A stretch of 64,000 nucleotides of DNA from JAHEJN01 sp963787285 (GTDB taxonomy: Bacteria; Actinomycetota; Acidimicrobiia; Acidimicrobiales; JAHEJN01), in contig CAWBCM010000012.1 of assembly GCA_963787285.1 (NCBI GenBank), positions 101,181 to 165,180 on the forward strand, in the 5' to 3' direction. This document shows, piece by piece, positions 15,954 to 24,988 of this stretch. How positions within the stretch are numbered: position 1 is the stretch's first letter; each line of letters starts with the position of its first letter. The translations under genes and the position numbers were made by a program. Under the pieces are notes generated by a model, which saw only the letters and a list, made by a program, of their open reading frames with translations, was not told the DNA's origin and did no database searches.

Positions 15954-18437
15954 ATGGCTGATGGCTACGACCCCACATCGATCGAGCCCCGCTGGCAGCA
16001 GCGCTGGATCGACGAGGGCACCTACGAGATCGACAACGACGATCCGCGGCCCCCGTACTACGTGCTCTCGATGTACCCGTATCCCAGCGGCCCCGCCCAC
16101 ATCGGCCATGTACGCAACTACACCTTCGGCGACCTGCTCGTCCGCTACCGCACCATGCAGGGCGACGGCGTGCTGTCGCCCATCGGCTTCGACTCGTTCG
16201 GCCTCCCGGCCGAGAACGCGGCCATCGCGAGCGGCATGCATCCCCGCGAGCACACCGACGCCAACATCGAGGCACTGTCGTCGTCGCTTCGGCGCATCGG
16301 CGCGGTGTACGACTGGCGGCGTCAGGTGAAGAGCCACGACCCGGAGTACATGAAGTGGAGCCAGTGGATCTTCCTGAAGTTCTACGAGGCGGGCCTGGTG
16401 TTCCGCGACACTGCGCCGGTCAACTGGTGCCCGGGCTGTCAGACCGTTTTGGCCAACGAGCAGGTGATCGACGGGTCGTGCGACCGGTCGGGTGATCCCG
16501 TCGAACGACGCGACATGGAGCAGTGGTTCTACAAGATCACCGAATACGCCCAGGAACTGCTCGAAGACATCGACGATCTCGATTGGCCCGAGCGGGTCAA
16601 GATCATGCAGAGGAACTGGATCGGCCGCAGCGAGGGCGCCGAGTTCGGGCTGCCCATCGCCGACGGCGGCGGGTCGGCACGAACCGACGTCGAGCCGCTG
16701 TCGGTCTACACGACCCGCCCCGACACCAGCTTCGGCATGACCTTCGCGGTAATGGCCCCCGAACATCCACGGGTCGACGAGCTCACCACTCCGGACCACG
16801 CGGCCGAGGTCGCAGCGTTCCGGGCCCAGACGTCGGGCATGTCCGAGATCGACCGCCTCTCTACGGTCGGCGACATCACCAAGCGCGGGGTGTTCACCGG
16901 CAGCCACGTGGTCAACCCCTTCACCGGCGCGGCCATCCCGCTGTACCTGGCCGACTACGTGCTCACCACCTACGGCACCGGTGCGATCATGGCGGTGCCG
17001 GCGCAAGACCAACGCGACTGGGACTTCGCCACGGCCTACGGCCTCGACATCGTGCGCACCGTGCAGCCACCCGACGGCTTCGACGGTGAGGCCTACATCG
17101 GCGAGGGGCCGGCCATCAACAGTGCCAGCGACTCCCTCGATCTGAACGGCATGGGCGTAGCCGAGGCCAAGGCGGCGGCCACCGATTGGCTCGAGCGGCG
17201 CGACATCGGCATCCGCAAGGTGAACTTCCGTATTCGCGACTGGCTGCTGTCGCGCCAGCGCTACTGGGGCTGCCCCATCCCCATCATCTACTGCGAATCG
17301 TGTGGCGAACAGCCCGTGCCGCTCGACGAGTTGCCGGTGGAGTTGCCCCACGACATCGAGTTCCTGCCCACCGGTCAGTCGCCGCTGCTGTTCCACGAGG
17401 GATTTCTCAACGCGACCTGTCCGTCGTGTGGCGAGCCCGCGCGCCGTGAAACCGACACGATGGACACCTTCGTCGACAGCTCGTGGTACTTCCTGCGCTT
17501 CGCCGATCCGTTCAACCACGACGCCCCCTTCTCGGCCGAAGCCGCCGATCACTGGCTGCCCGTCGATCAGTACATCGGTGGCGTCGAACACGCGATCCTC
17601 CACCTCCTCTACGCACGGTTCTTCACCAAGGCGCTGGCCGACATCGGGGCCGCACCGGCCAGTCTGCGCGAACCGTTCAAACGCCTGTTCACCCAGGGCA
17701 TGGTCCGCCTCGGTGGCGGCCGCATGTCGAAGTCGAAGGGCAACCTCGTGGCGCCCGAGGCGATCATCGACGAGGTCGGCGCCGATGCGCTGCGTCTGGC
17801 CATCCTCCAGGTGAAGCCGCCGGCCGAGGACGTCGACTGGGAGGACTTCCAGATCGAGGGCTGCTCACGATTCCTCAACCGCGTGTGGCGCCTGGCCGCT
17901 CCCGGCACCGACCTGTTCGAATCGGCCCGCACCGGCGATCTCACCGACGCCGACGTCGAGATCGACCGCGCCACCCACGCGCTGATCGCTCGCATCACCG
18001 GCGACTACGACCGCTGGAGCTACAACACCGCCGTGGCGGCGATGATGGAGTTCACCAACGCCGTCTACAAGTACGTGCAGAGCGTGCAGGGTCCGCACCG
18101 CGACACTCTCGAGGCAGCCGTCGACGCCCTGCTTCGGGTGATGGCTCCCGCCGTGCCCCACATCGCGGGTGAGCTGTTCGAGCTGCGAGGCCACGGCGAC
18201 ATCCACGCCCGACCCTGGCCCGACTTCGACCCGGCCAAACTCGTCACGACCACCGAGACGATGGTGATCCAGGTGAACGGCAAGGTGCGCGACAAGATCG
18301 ACGTGGCCACCGACATCTCCGACGCCGATGCCGAGGCGCTGGCTCTGGCCAGCGAAGCGGTGCAACGGCACCTCGACGGCGGCGAGCCCCGCAAGATCAT
18401 CGTGCGGGCGCCCAAGCTGGTGAGCATCGTCGCCTGA
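15954..18437 (+). CDS. leuS: Leucyl-tRNA synthetase
   Basis: 827 residues, full length, uninterrupted. Class I signature HIGH lies in PSGPAHIGHVRNY near residue 45, and KMSKS appears as RMSKSKGN at 590-597. The editing (CP1) domain carries TTRPDTSFG and a TGAIMAVPAQDQRDW segment. A zinc-ribbon-like CESCGEQ...CPSCGEPAR pair is present. The C-terminus ends with VNGKVRDKIDV and the tRNA-binding tail. Charges tRNA-Leu in the cytoplasm. No T-box or leucine attenuator is visible upstream. Confidence 0.97.
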   Translation: MADGYDPTSIEPRWQQRWIDEGTYEIDNDDPRPPYYVLSMYPYPSGPAHIGHVRNYTFGDLLVRYRTMQGDGVLSPIGFDSFGLPAENAAIASGMHPREHTDANIEALSSSLRRIGAVYDWRRQVKSHDPEYMKWSQWIFLKFYEAGLVFRDTAPVNWCPGCQTVLANEQVIDGSCDRSGDPVERRDMEQWFYKITEYAQELLEDIDDLDWPERVKIMQRNWIGRSEGAEFGLPIADGGGSARTDVEPLSVYTTRPDTSFGMTFAVMAPEHPRVDELTTPDHAAEVAAFRAQTSGMSEIDRLSTVGDITKRGVFTGSHVVNPFTGAAIPLYLADYVLTTYGTGAIMAVPAQDQRDWDFATAYGLDIVRTVQPPDGFDGEAYIGEGPAINSASDSLDLNGMGVAEAKAAATDWLERRDIGIRKVNFRIRDWLLSRQRYWGCPIPIIYCESCGEQPVPLDELPVELPHDIEFLPTGQSPLLFHEGFLNATCPSCGEPARRETDTMDTFVDSSWYFLRFADPFNHDAPFSAEAADHWLPVDQYIGGVEHAILHLLYARFFTKALADIGAAPASLREPFKRLFTQGMVRLGGGRMSKSKGNLVAPEAIIDEVGADALRLAILQVKPPAEDVDWEDFQIEGCSRFLNRVWRLAAPGTDLFESARTGDLTDADVEIDRATHALIARITGDYDRWSYNTAVAAMMEFTNAVYKYVQSVQGPHRDTLEAAVDALLRVMAPAVPHIAGELFELRGHGDIHARPWPDFDPAKLVTTTETMVIQVNGKVRDKIDVATDISDADAEALALASEAVQRHLDGGEPRKIIVRAPKLVSIVA

Positions 18438-18440
18438 GCC

Positions 18441-18460
18441 CACCGGCTCGGTCGCCGGTG
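18441..18460 (+). terminator. Possible leuS hairpin terminator
   Basis: A seven-pair stem (CACCGGC/GCCGGTG) with a six-base loop lies four bases after the leuS stop. There is no T tract, so it is a weak candidate. Confidence 0.3.
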
Positions 18461-18495
18461 AAACCTTCCGGCTCCAGGTGGGGTCGAATGAGGGC

Positions 18496-20164
18496 ATGCC
18501 CACCCTCGTCGACCGAATCGAAGCCGCCGCGAATCGTCGCGGCACCGGTGGCATCACCTTCGTCGGCAACGGCATCGAGATCCGCCGCGGCTGGGACGAG
18601 CTCCATCTCGAGGCCAAGGCGGTCGCCACCGCACTCCAGGCCAGAGGCGTCGGCGTGGGTTCCCATGTCGCCATCCTCGGGCCGACGAGCCACAACCTCG
18701 TCGTCACCGTGCAGGCGGTGTGGCTGACCGGCGCCACCCTCGTGCTGTTGCCGCTGCCGATGCGTCTGGCTTCGATCGAGGAGTTCGTCACCCAGACTCG
18801 TGTGCGCATCCAGCAGGCCGACATCGACCTGCTGCTCGTCGACGCCGACCTCGCCCCGTTCCTCGACGACCACCCCGACGACCCGCCCTCGGAGCTCCTC
18901 GGACGACGTCACCGACGATGCCGCCGGCTACCGACGGCCCGCCATCGACCCCACCGTCCTGGCCGGCATGCAGTTCACCTCGGGGTCCACCGCCGATCCC
19001 AAGGGCGTGATGCTGCCCCACGGCACGTGTTGCGCCAACCTCGACGCCATCGTCGCCGCCGCCGGGGTCGATCTCGACAACGACGTGATGGTGTCGTGGC
19101 TACCGCTCTACCACGACATGGGTCTGGTGGGCTTTCTCATGCTGCCGATGACCCTCGGACTCGAGTTGGTGCTCGGCGCTCCCCAGGACTTCCTCGCCGC
19201 CCCCAGCCGCTGGATGGAATGGATCTCCTCCCACCGGGGCACCATCACCGCCGGCCCGAACTTCAGCTGGGTGCTCGCGGCCCGTGCGTTGAAGCGATCC
19301 GACTCCCTCGACCTGTCCCACCTGCGTATTGCGCTGAACGGGGCCGAACCCGTCGACCCCGTAACCGTTGCCCAGTTCGTCGAGGCCGCCACCCCCCACG
19401 GCTTCGACGCCCGCGCCGTGTACCCCGCCTTCGGGATGGCCGAACTCGTGATCGGCGGCACCTTCCCCGAGCCGCTCTCGGGACTTCGCACCGATGCCGT
19501 CGACCGTCTCACCCTCGAGGCCGAGCGGTATGCCGCTCCCGCCGACGATCCGCACGCCGACACCACCCGTCACCTCGCCTTTCTCGGCCGACCCGTGCCG
19601 GGTCTCGAGATCCGTATCGTCGACCCGGAGACGAGCCGCGTGCTGTCCGATCGTGAGGTCGGCGAGCTCCAGATCCGGGGATCATCGGTCACGCCCGGCT
19701 ACTACGAACGGCCCGATGTCAACGCCGAGATCTTCGTCGACGGATGGTTCCGCACCGGCGACCTCGCCTACACGGTCGACGGCGAGATGGTGATGTGCGG
19801 CCGCATCAAGGACATGATCATCGTCGGTGGTCGCAACGTCTTCCCCGACGAGATCGAGCGGGCCGTGGGTGAGGTTCCCGGGGTTCGCGCCGGGAACGTG
19901 ATCGTCTTCGGCGTCGACGGGCGCCAGGGCAAGCAGTCGCTCACCGTCGTGGCCGAGGTCAAGGGCGACGACACGAGCGCCATCCGCGACGCCATCGCCA
20001 TCCGGGTGCGACACACCGTCGGCGTGCCCGCCAAGCACATCGCCCTCACCGCGCCCGGGAGCCTGCCGAAGACCTCGTCGGGCAAGCTGCAACGCTCGCT
20101 GTGCAAGCAGCAGTTCGAGAGCGGCGGCCTGCTCCGGGTGGCCCAGCTCGACGAGATCAGCTAG
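18496..20164 (+). CDS. Fatty acyl-AMP ligase / acyl-CoA synthetase (ANL family), frameshifted
   Basis: About 555 residues after frame repair. The adenylation P-loop is FTSGSTADPKGVMLPHG; later motifs include YPAFGMAEL, WFRTGDL and GRIKDMIIVGGRNVFPDEIE. The wide spacing and the MVMCGRIKD motif favour the fatty acyl-AMP ligase branch, which passes activated acyl chains to PKS or lipid enzymes. Near 18897-18902 one extra G in CTCGGAC breaks the frame; removing it joins DDPPSELL to DDVTDDAAGYRRP. ATG 18496 is chosen after a GAGGG; a GTG lies 18 bp upstream. Its end overlaps the convergent LLM gene by 8 bp. Confidence 0.8.
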
Positions 20165-21167
20165 CGAGGAGCTCGTCGACGATCGGGTCGAAGACCTCGG
20201 GCGATCGCTCGTAGGCGACGTACAGGCTCAGCCGGTCGGCCAGCCCGTCGAAACGCTCGCGCAGCCGACTGGCCACGTGGGCCGGCTCGGCCACCACGGC
20301 GAACTCCTCGAGCATCGCCGGTTCGATCAGATCGGCCATCGTCTCCCACTCGCCGCGCTTCGACAGGTTGTTGAGCACCACGTGGGCCTCGCCCCAGCCG
20401 TGATGGTCGAGCACCCCCTTGTACGCGGGCGTCGAGGCGTAGAACGCGATCTGTTGGCGGGTCGCCAACGACGCAGCCGCCATTGCCGCCTCGTCGGCGC
20501 CGGTGACCACGAACGCGGGTAGGGAGACCTCGATGTCGGCGAGCGTCCGACCGGCCCGGGTCGCCGCCGTTTCGATCGTGGCCAGACCCACGTCGCGCAG
20601 ATACCCCTGCGTCGTGAAGGGATGGCTGATCCATCCGTCGGCCACCTCACCGGTCACGGTCAACATGTGCGGTCCCACGGCGGCGAGGAAGACCCGGGGA
20701 TCACCGTGCGGGTTCGGTCCCGGATCGAAGAACGGTGTCATCAGCGTGTGGGTGTAGAAGTCACCACGAAACGCCAGTCGTTCGCCGGTGTTCCACGCAT
20801 GCCAGATGGCGCGGGTGGCCTCGACCATCTCGCGCATCCGGGCCGCCGGCCTCGACCACTCCATGCTGAATCGTTTCGTGATGTGGGGCTTGATCTGCGA
20901 CCCGAGGCCCATCATGAGCCGCCCGCCGGAGTACTCCTGGAGGTCGTATCCGAGGTTGGCCAAGAGCATGGGGTTGCGAGCAAAGGCCACCGCGATTCCG
21001 GTACCGAGCTCGAGCGTCTCGGTGTGCTCGGCGGCGAGAGTGAGCGGGAGGAAGGGGTCGTGGTTGGTTTCGGCCGTCCACCCTCCGGCGTAGCCGAGGG
21101 CTTCGAGCGAGCGGGCCGCCTCGCCCACGTCGGCCAGGCGGCTCGGAAGGTTGTCGTCGAGTTTCAC
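20157..21167 (-). CDS. LLM-class F420-dependent oxidoreductase
   Basis: 336 residues with the luciferase-like TIM-barrel pattern: AARSLEALGYAGGWTAETNHDPFLPL, then TLELGTGIAVAFARNPMLLA and a YSGGRLMMGLGSQ segment, then VFLAAVGPHMLTVTGEVADGW. This resembles the mycobacterial-type F420-dependent subfamily. GTG at 21167 follows GAAAGGG; the upstream extension has no similarity. Cofactor F420 is an inference from the subfamily. The gene follows the PAC2 gene by 25 bp on the same strand, forming an operon with it and the phosphotransferase gene. Confidence 0.8.
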   Translation of the reverse strand: MKLDDNLPSRLADVGEAARSLEALGYAGGWTAETNHDPFLPLTLAAEHTETLELGTGIAVAFARNPMLLANLGYDLQEYSGGRLMMGLGSQIKPHITKRFSMEWSRPAARMREMVEATRAIWHAWNTGERLAFRGDFYTHTLMTPFFDPGPNPHGDPRVFLAAVGPHMLTVTGEVADGWISHPFTTQGYLRDVGLATIETAATRAGRTLADIEVSLPAFVVTGADEAAMAAASLATRQQIAFYASTPAYKGVLDHHGWGEAHVVLNNLSKRGEWETMADLIEPAMLEEFAVVAEPAHVASRLRERFDGLADRLSLYVAYERSPEVFDPIVDELLAS

Positions 21168-21192
21168 GGTGGGTTCTGCCCTTTCGCCGGCG

Positions 21193-22056
21193 TCACTTGT
21201 CGGGGTCGAGATCGCGGAGGAAGTCCTGGAACTCTGCCGCCAGCTCCTCGCCCGACGGCAGGTCGGACCGGAACTCCGCGGTTTCGTCGTGCAGCCGTTC
21301 GAGCTCGGCCACGAGGTTCTGGCGCTCGGTACTGCGCTCGATGATCTCGTCGAGGTTCTCGATGGCCGTGCGGGATTCCTCGGCCAGGGTCGCCGAGTCG
21401 AATCGGCGGATTCCGCGACGCGACAGTTCGTCGATGAGGCCGACCGCCGCCGACGGGTAGGGGAGTGTCGCGGCATAGTGCGGCACCTGAGCCCAGAGGC
21501 CGACGGCCGGGATGCCGTCGTCGGCCAGGTGGCGTTCGAGCGCCGCGCTCACGCCCGCTGGCAGCTCGATTCGACCGGGAACGGTGTACGGGGAGTCGGC
21601 GAGGGCCTCGGCGGTGGCGGTGACCGTCATCCGCACCGGGCGCGTGTGGGGAACCGCGGCCGGATAGGCGCCGATGGTGATCATCCGCGTGACACCGAAG
21701 GACCGACACAGGCTTCCGACCGCGCCCAGGAATCCGAACCATGCCGAGTCGGGTTCGCTGCCGCGCAACACGAGGAGATCGCGACCGTCGAGGTCTTTTC
21801 CCGCAACCATCTCGATGAAGGGCCACTCCAACCCGCGGTTGATGCCGTCGACCAGCGTCAGGGTGGGTCGTCGGGCCCGGTAGTCGATGAAGGTGTCGGT
21901 GTCGAAGGTGACCAGCGGCGCCGTGCGCGCCTGGTCGACGATGGCACGGCTGGCCGTGGCCATGGCCGAGCCCGCATCGACCCACCCGTCGAGGCAGACG
22001 AGAAGCACCGGATCGACGAGATCGGGCCGATCGTGCTGTTCGTATGGCCGGCTCAC
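21193..22056 (-). CDS. PAC2-family protein (proteasome assembly chaperone-like)
   Basis: 287 residues. Seen are LLVCLDGWVDAGSAMATASRAI at the start, a LLVLRGSEPDSAWFGFLGAV strand-helix, MITIGAYPAAVPHTRP and a VGLWAQVPHYAATLPYPSAAVGLIDEL region, all typical of actinobacterial PAC2 proteins. The C-terminus is a helical, charged tail. GTG at 22056 overlaps the stop of the phosphotransferase gene by four bases. Actinobacterial members often occur near proteasome or Pup genes, but none is here, so the partner is unknown. Confidence 0.8.
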   Translation of the reverse strand: MSRPYEQHDRPDLVDPVLLVCLDGWVDAGSAMATASRAIVDQARTAPLVTFDTDTFIDYRARRPTLTLVDGINRGLEWPFIEMVAGKDLDGRDLLVLRGSEPDSAWFGFLGAVGSLCRSFGVTRMITIGAYPAAVPHTRPVRMTVTATAEALADSPYTVPGRIELPAGVSAALERHLADDGIPAVGLWAQVPHYAATLPYPSAAVGLIDELSRRGIRRFDSATLAEESRTAIENLDEIIERSTERQNLVAELERLHDETAEFRSDLPSGEELAAEFQDFLRDLDPDK

Positions 22057-23132
22057 GGCACACGCTCCGCCGCGGCCTCGGCCCGGGAGATGAGCGACTC
22101 GATGCTGGTGACGAAGCTGTCGGTGCCGCCACTGGGAACCTTGTCGCCCATGGCGCCGCCGACGTAGCGGCTGTACACGCCCTCGAGGATCGCCGCCAGC
22201 TTCCACGCGGCAAAGGCGAGGTAGTAGTCGATGCCGTCGAGCGAGCGGCTCGAAAGGCCCCGGTAGGTGTCGATGACCTGGTCACGTGACCAGAAGCCGG
22301 GGCTCGACGTGGGCGAGTCGACCAGAGCCGACGCGGGATCATCGGGCTCGGCCCAGTAGGTGACCAGCTGGGCGATGTCGACCAGCGGATCGCCCAGCGT
22401 GCAGATCTCCCAGTCGAGAACCGCCACGACCGAGCCCGCGTCGGCGGTGCCCGGAGCGGAGACGATCGTGTTGTCGAGCCGGTAGTCGCCGTGCACGATC
22501 GTTGCACCCTGCTGGTCGGGAATCCGACTCACGAGGTGGTCGTGGATCTCGTTCATGCCCGCCCGCTCGACGGTCTTCGATTCGTCGTACTGGCGCTTCC
22601 ACCGGCGGAGCTGGCGGGCCACGTAGTCCTCACGCTTGCCCAAGCCGTCGAGACCGACGAGGTCGATGTCGACGTCGTGGATGGCGGCCAGGGTCTCCAC
22701 CACCGATCGGCTGGCGAGCTGTTTGAACTCGTTGCTGAGCGGCTCGGCTTCGGCCCGGTTGCGGATCACCAGTCCCTCGACGAAACCCATCACGTAGAAG
22801 GGCTGGTCGTTCACCGCCTCGTCGGTACACAAGCCGATCACGCGGGGCACCGGAACCGCCGAATCCTGGAGGGCGGCGATCACGGTGTGCTCGCGACGCA
22901 TGTCGTGAGCCGTCGCCAGAACTTGGTGCAGTGGTGGACGTCGCAGGACGTAGGCGCCCTGGGCTCGATCGGTGACCCGGAACGTGAGGTTCGAGTGGCC
23001 ACCGGCGATGAGATCGAAGGTGAGAGGTGGCTCGAGGTGGGGCAATCGCTCGGCCATCCACGCCGTGACCGCGTCGACGTTCACCCCTCGGGGTGCGCCT
23101 CTGTTCTCGGCGCTGTCGGCCTGGTCGGACAC
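22053..23132 (-). CDS. Phosphotransferase family protein (APH/choline-kinase fold)
   Basis: 359 residues. Kinase-like motifs are complete: GGHSNLTFRV glycine loop, Lys-equivalent LRRPP strand, catalytic HGDYRLDN and metal-binding LDWEICTLGDPLVD. It resembles the acyl-CoA-dehydrogenase-associated aminoglycoside-phosphotransferase-like group common in actinobacteria. Substrate unknown. GTG at 23132 has TAGGTT seven bases upstream and no SD. It is divergent from the thioredoxin gene, 78 bp away, and starts the operon phosphotransferase-PAC2-LLM oxidoreductase. Confidence 0.85.
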   Translation of the reverse strand: MSDQADSAENRGAPRGVNVDAVTAWMAERLPHLEPPLTFDLIAGGHSNLTFRVTDRAQGAYVLRRPPLHQVLATAHDMRREHTVIAALQDSAVPVPRVIGLCTDEAVNDQPFYVMGFVEGLVIRNRAEAEPLSNEFKQLASRSVVETLAAIHDVDIDLVGLDGLGKREDYVARQLRRWKRQYDESKTVERAGMNEIHDHLVSRIPDQQGATIVHGDYRLDNTIVSAPGTADAGSVVAVLDWEICTLGDPLVDIAQLVTYWAEPDDPASALVDSPTSSPGFWSRDQVIDTYRGLSSRSLDGIDYYLAFAAWKLAAILEGVYSRYVGGAMGDKVPSGGTDSFVTSIESLISRAEAAAERVP

Positions 23133-23139
23133 AGCGGCC

Positions 23140-23145
23140 AACCTA
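23140..23145 (-). promoter_or_regulatory. Putative -10 hexamer of the phosphotransferase operon
   Basis: TAGGTT, seven bases before the GTG at 23132. Confidence 0.5.
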
Positions 23146-23197
23146 CCCCGACTCCGTGCGGGCATCGCAGCCGGTGCCGGCCCGTGCACGGTGCCGG

Positions 23198-23203
23198 TAG
23201 ATT
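23198..23203 (+). promoter_or_regulatory. Putative -10 hexamer of the thioredoxin-like gene
   Basis: TAGATT, seven bases before the ATG at 23211; no SD. Confidence 0.5.
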
Positions 23204-23210
23204 CGGCCCC

Positions 23211-23912
23211 ATGGTCGATGTGACAGACGCAACGTTCGGCACCGCAGTCATGGAGCGGTCCTCTCAGGTGCCGGTCGTCGTCGACCTCTGGGCGCCGTGG
23301 TGCGGGCCGTGCAAGCAACTGGGCCCCCTGATCGAGAAGGTCGTCGGCGAAACCAACGGCGCCGTCGAGTTGGCCAAGGTCAACGTCGACGAGAATCCGC
23401 AGGTGGCGCAGGCCTTTCAGGTGCAGGGCATCCCGGCGGTGTTCGCCATCGTCGACGGTCAGGTGGCCGACTCCTTCGTCGGTGCCCAGGGCGAGGCCTT
23501 CCTGCAGGACTTCATCGCCAAGCTGGTGCCGTCAAAGGAGCCCACCGAGGTCGAGAAGCTGGTGGCGGCCGGAGACGAGGAATCGCTGCGTGCGGCGCTC
23601 GATCTCCAACCCGACAACGCCGACGCCGTGGTCGCCCTCGCCGAGCTTCTGGTCGACCGGGACGACGTCGATGGTGCGTTGCAGCTCCTGGCCCGCGTTC
23701 CCGAGACCCCCGAGACGAGGCGAGTGGCGGCCTTGGCGCGCACCGGCGGCGTGGCACTCGACGACATCGAGGCCAAGCTCGACGGCCTGCTGTTGCGGGT
23801 GAAGGGCGACGACGATGCCCGACAGGAGTTCGTCGATCTCCTCGAGGTGCTCGGTGCCTCCGATCCTCGAACGGCCGACTACCGTCGCCGTCTCACCTCG
23901 GCGCTGTTCTGA
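23211..23912 (+). CDS. Thioredoxin/TPR co-chaperone (YbbN/CnoX-like)
   Basis: 233 residues. A thioredoxin domain with the complete WCGPC active site (DLWAPWCGPCKQLGP) and the cis-Pro loop GIPAVFA is followed by a ~110-residue helical, TPR-like C-terminus (LQPDNADAVVALAELLVDRDD). This is the CnoX/YbbN layout, a chaperone-linked thioredoxin that protects or hands over client proteins. Unlike E. coli YbbN, whose motif lacks one Cys, both Cys are present, so redox activity is expected. The small HExxH gene begins 12 bp downstream. Confidence 0.88.
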   Translation: MVDVTDATFGTAVMERSSQVPVVVDLWAPWCGPCKQLGPLIEKVVGETNGAVELAKVNVDENPQVAQAFQVQGIPAVFAIVDGQVADSFVGAQGEAFLQDFIAKLVPSKEPTEVEKLVAAGDEESLRAALDLQPDNADAVVALAELLVDRDDVDGALQLLARVPETPETRRVAALARTGGVALDDIEAKLDGLLLRVKGDDDARQEFVDLLEVLGASDPRTADYRRRLTSALF

Positions 23913-23923
23913 GTGCACCGGGC

Positions 23924-24229
23924 ATGAATCGTCCTGCCCCTCGCCACCACTGGCTGTGGGTGGGCGGTCCGGTCCCTCCCAACGCCGACGCCATCACCCT
24001 CGGGCCCTTGGTGGTGATGCGAGAAGCGGCCGCCGACTCCGAGGAGTTGTTGCGCCACGAGCAGGTGCACGTTCGCCAATGGCGGCGCTACGGCACTCTG
24101 GGCTTCCTGTGGCACTACGTGATGCCCTACCTTCGCTGGCGGCTGCGCGGCTACTCGCACATGGGCGCCTACCGGCGGATTCCCCTCGAAGCCGAGGCCT
24201 ACTGGAAACAGCGACAACACCGGGGATAG
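23924..24229 (+). CDS. Small protein with an HExxH motif
   Basis: 101 residues, not recognised as a named family. LLRHEQVHVRQWRRYG contains an HExxH motif like the helix of zinc metallopeptidases, followed by hydrophobic and aromatic FLWHYVMPYL and a Tyr-rich end. No signal peptide. The ATG at 23924 lies 12 bp after the thioredoxin stop, so it is probably cotranscribed. A zinc-binding role is only suggested by the motif; the protein is too short for a usual peptidase. Confidence 0.6.
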   Translation: MNRPAPRHHWLWVGGPVPPNADAITLGPLVVMREAAADSEELLRHEQVHVRQWRRYGTLGFLWHYVMPYLRWRLRGYSHMGAYRRIPLEAEAYWKQRQHRG

Positions 24230-24292
24230 GTTCTTCTCCTCGACGCAAACGCGCCACCACTTCCCTCGTGAGTCGATCCGAGGAGTGGTGCC

Positions 24293-24988
24293 GTGTCCGA
24301 GCATCCGCCCGAACCTGGCCTGCCCCGGCCACTGCCGCCCGAACCGCTCCACGAGCGCCTCCAGACCGTGCTCGAGCAGTGGCGCGGCCGCGTTCCGTGG
24401 TCGGCTCTGGCTGCGCTGGCGGTCGTTGCCTTCGCGGTCACCTGGTGGCTGGCGCGACCGGCTCCGGTGGCCCCCGTTCCACCCGAGGAGCTCCTTCCCC
24501 TCGCCACGCCGCCGCCGACACCGACGTCCGAGCCGCAGTTGCTGGTCGTGCATGTCGCCGGCGCCGTTGCCGAACCCGGCGTCTTCACCGTGGCCGCGGG
24601 CGTTCGGGTGCTCGACGTCGTCGAGCTCGCGGGCGGTCTGACCGCCGACGCCGATCTCGCCCGGGTGAATCTCGCCGGCGTGATCAGCGACGGCGAACGG
24701 GTGTGGATCCCGACGAGCGGTGAGACCGAGCCGCCCGTCGTCGTCGGGTCGACCCCGCCGCGGGCCGGGCCCGGCATCGTCGGCGGTGTCGGCCCCGTTC
24801 CGGTCGACGTCAACACGGCGAGCGCGACCGAGCTCGAAGCCCTTCCCGGCGTCGGTCCGGCCACTGCGGCCGCGATCGTCGATCATCGCGAGCGCAACGG
24901 TCCCTTCGCCTCGCTCGACGAGTTGGTCGCGGTGCCCGGCATCGGCCCGGCCAAACTCGAGGCCCTGCGGCCGGGGGCAACCACGTGA
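24293..24988 (+). CDS. comEA: ComEA-like DNA-binding competence protein
   Basis: 231 residues. One membrane anchor (ALAALAVVAFAVTWWLA, ~41-57), a proline-rich linker, an SLBB domain (LLVVHVAGAVAEPGVFTVAAG...) and a C-terminal double helix-hairpin-helix (VNTASATELEALPGVGPATA and ELVAVPGIGPAKLEAL) that binds DNA. It receives incoming DNA at the outer face of the membrane and passes it to ComEC. GTG at 24293 follows GAGGAG by seven bases. It overlaps comEC by four bases, so the pair is coupled. Confidence 0.92.
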   Translation: MSEHPPEPGLPRPLPPEPLHERLQTVLEQWRGRVPWSALAALAVVAFAVTWWLARPAPVAPVPPEELLPLATPPPTPTSEPQLLVVHVAGAVAEPGVFTVAAGVRVLDVVELAGGLTADADLARVNLAGVISDGERVWIPTSGETEPPVVVGSTPPRAGPGIVGGVGPVPVDVNTASATELEALPGVGPATAAAIVDHRERNGPFASLDELVAVPGIGPAKLEALRPGATT

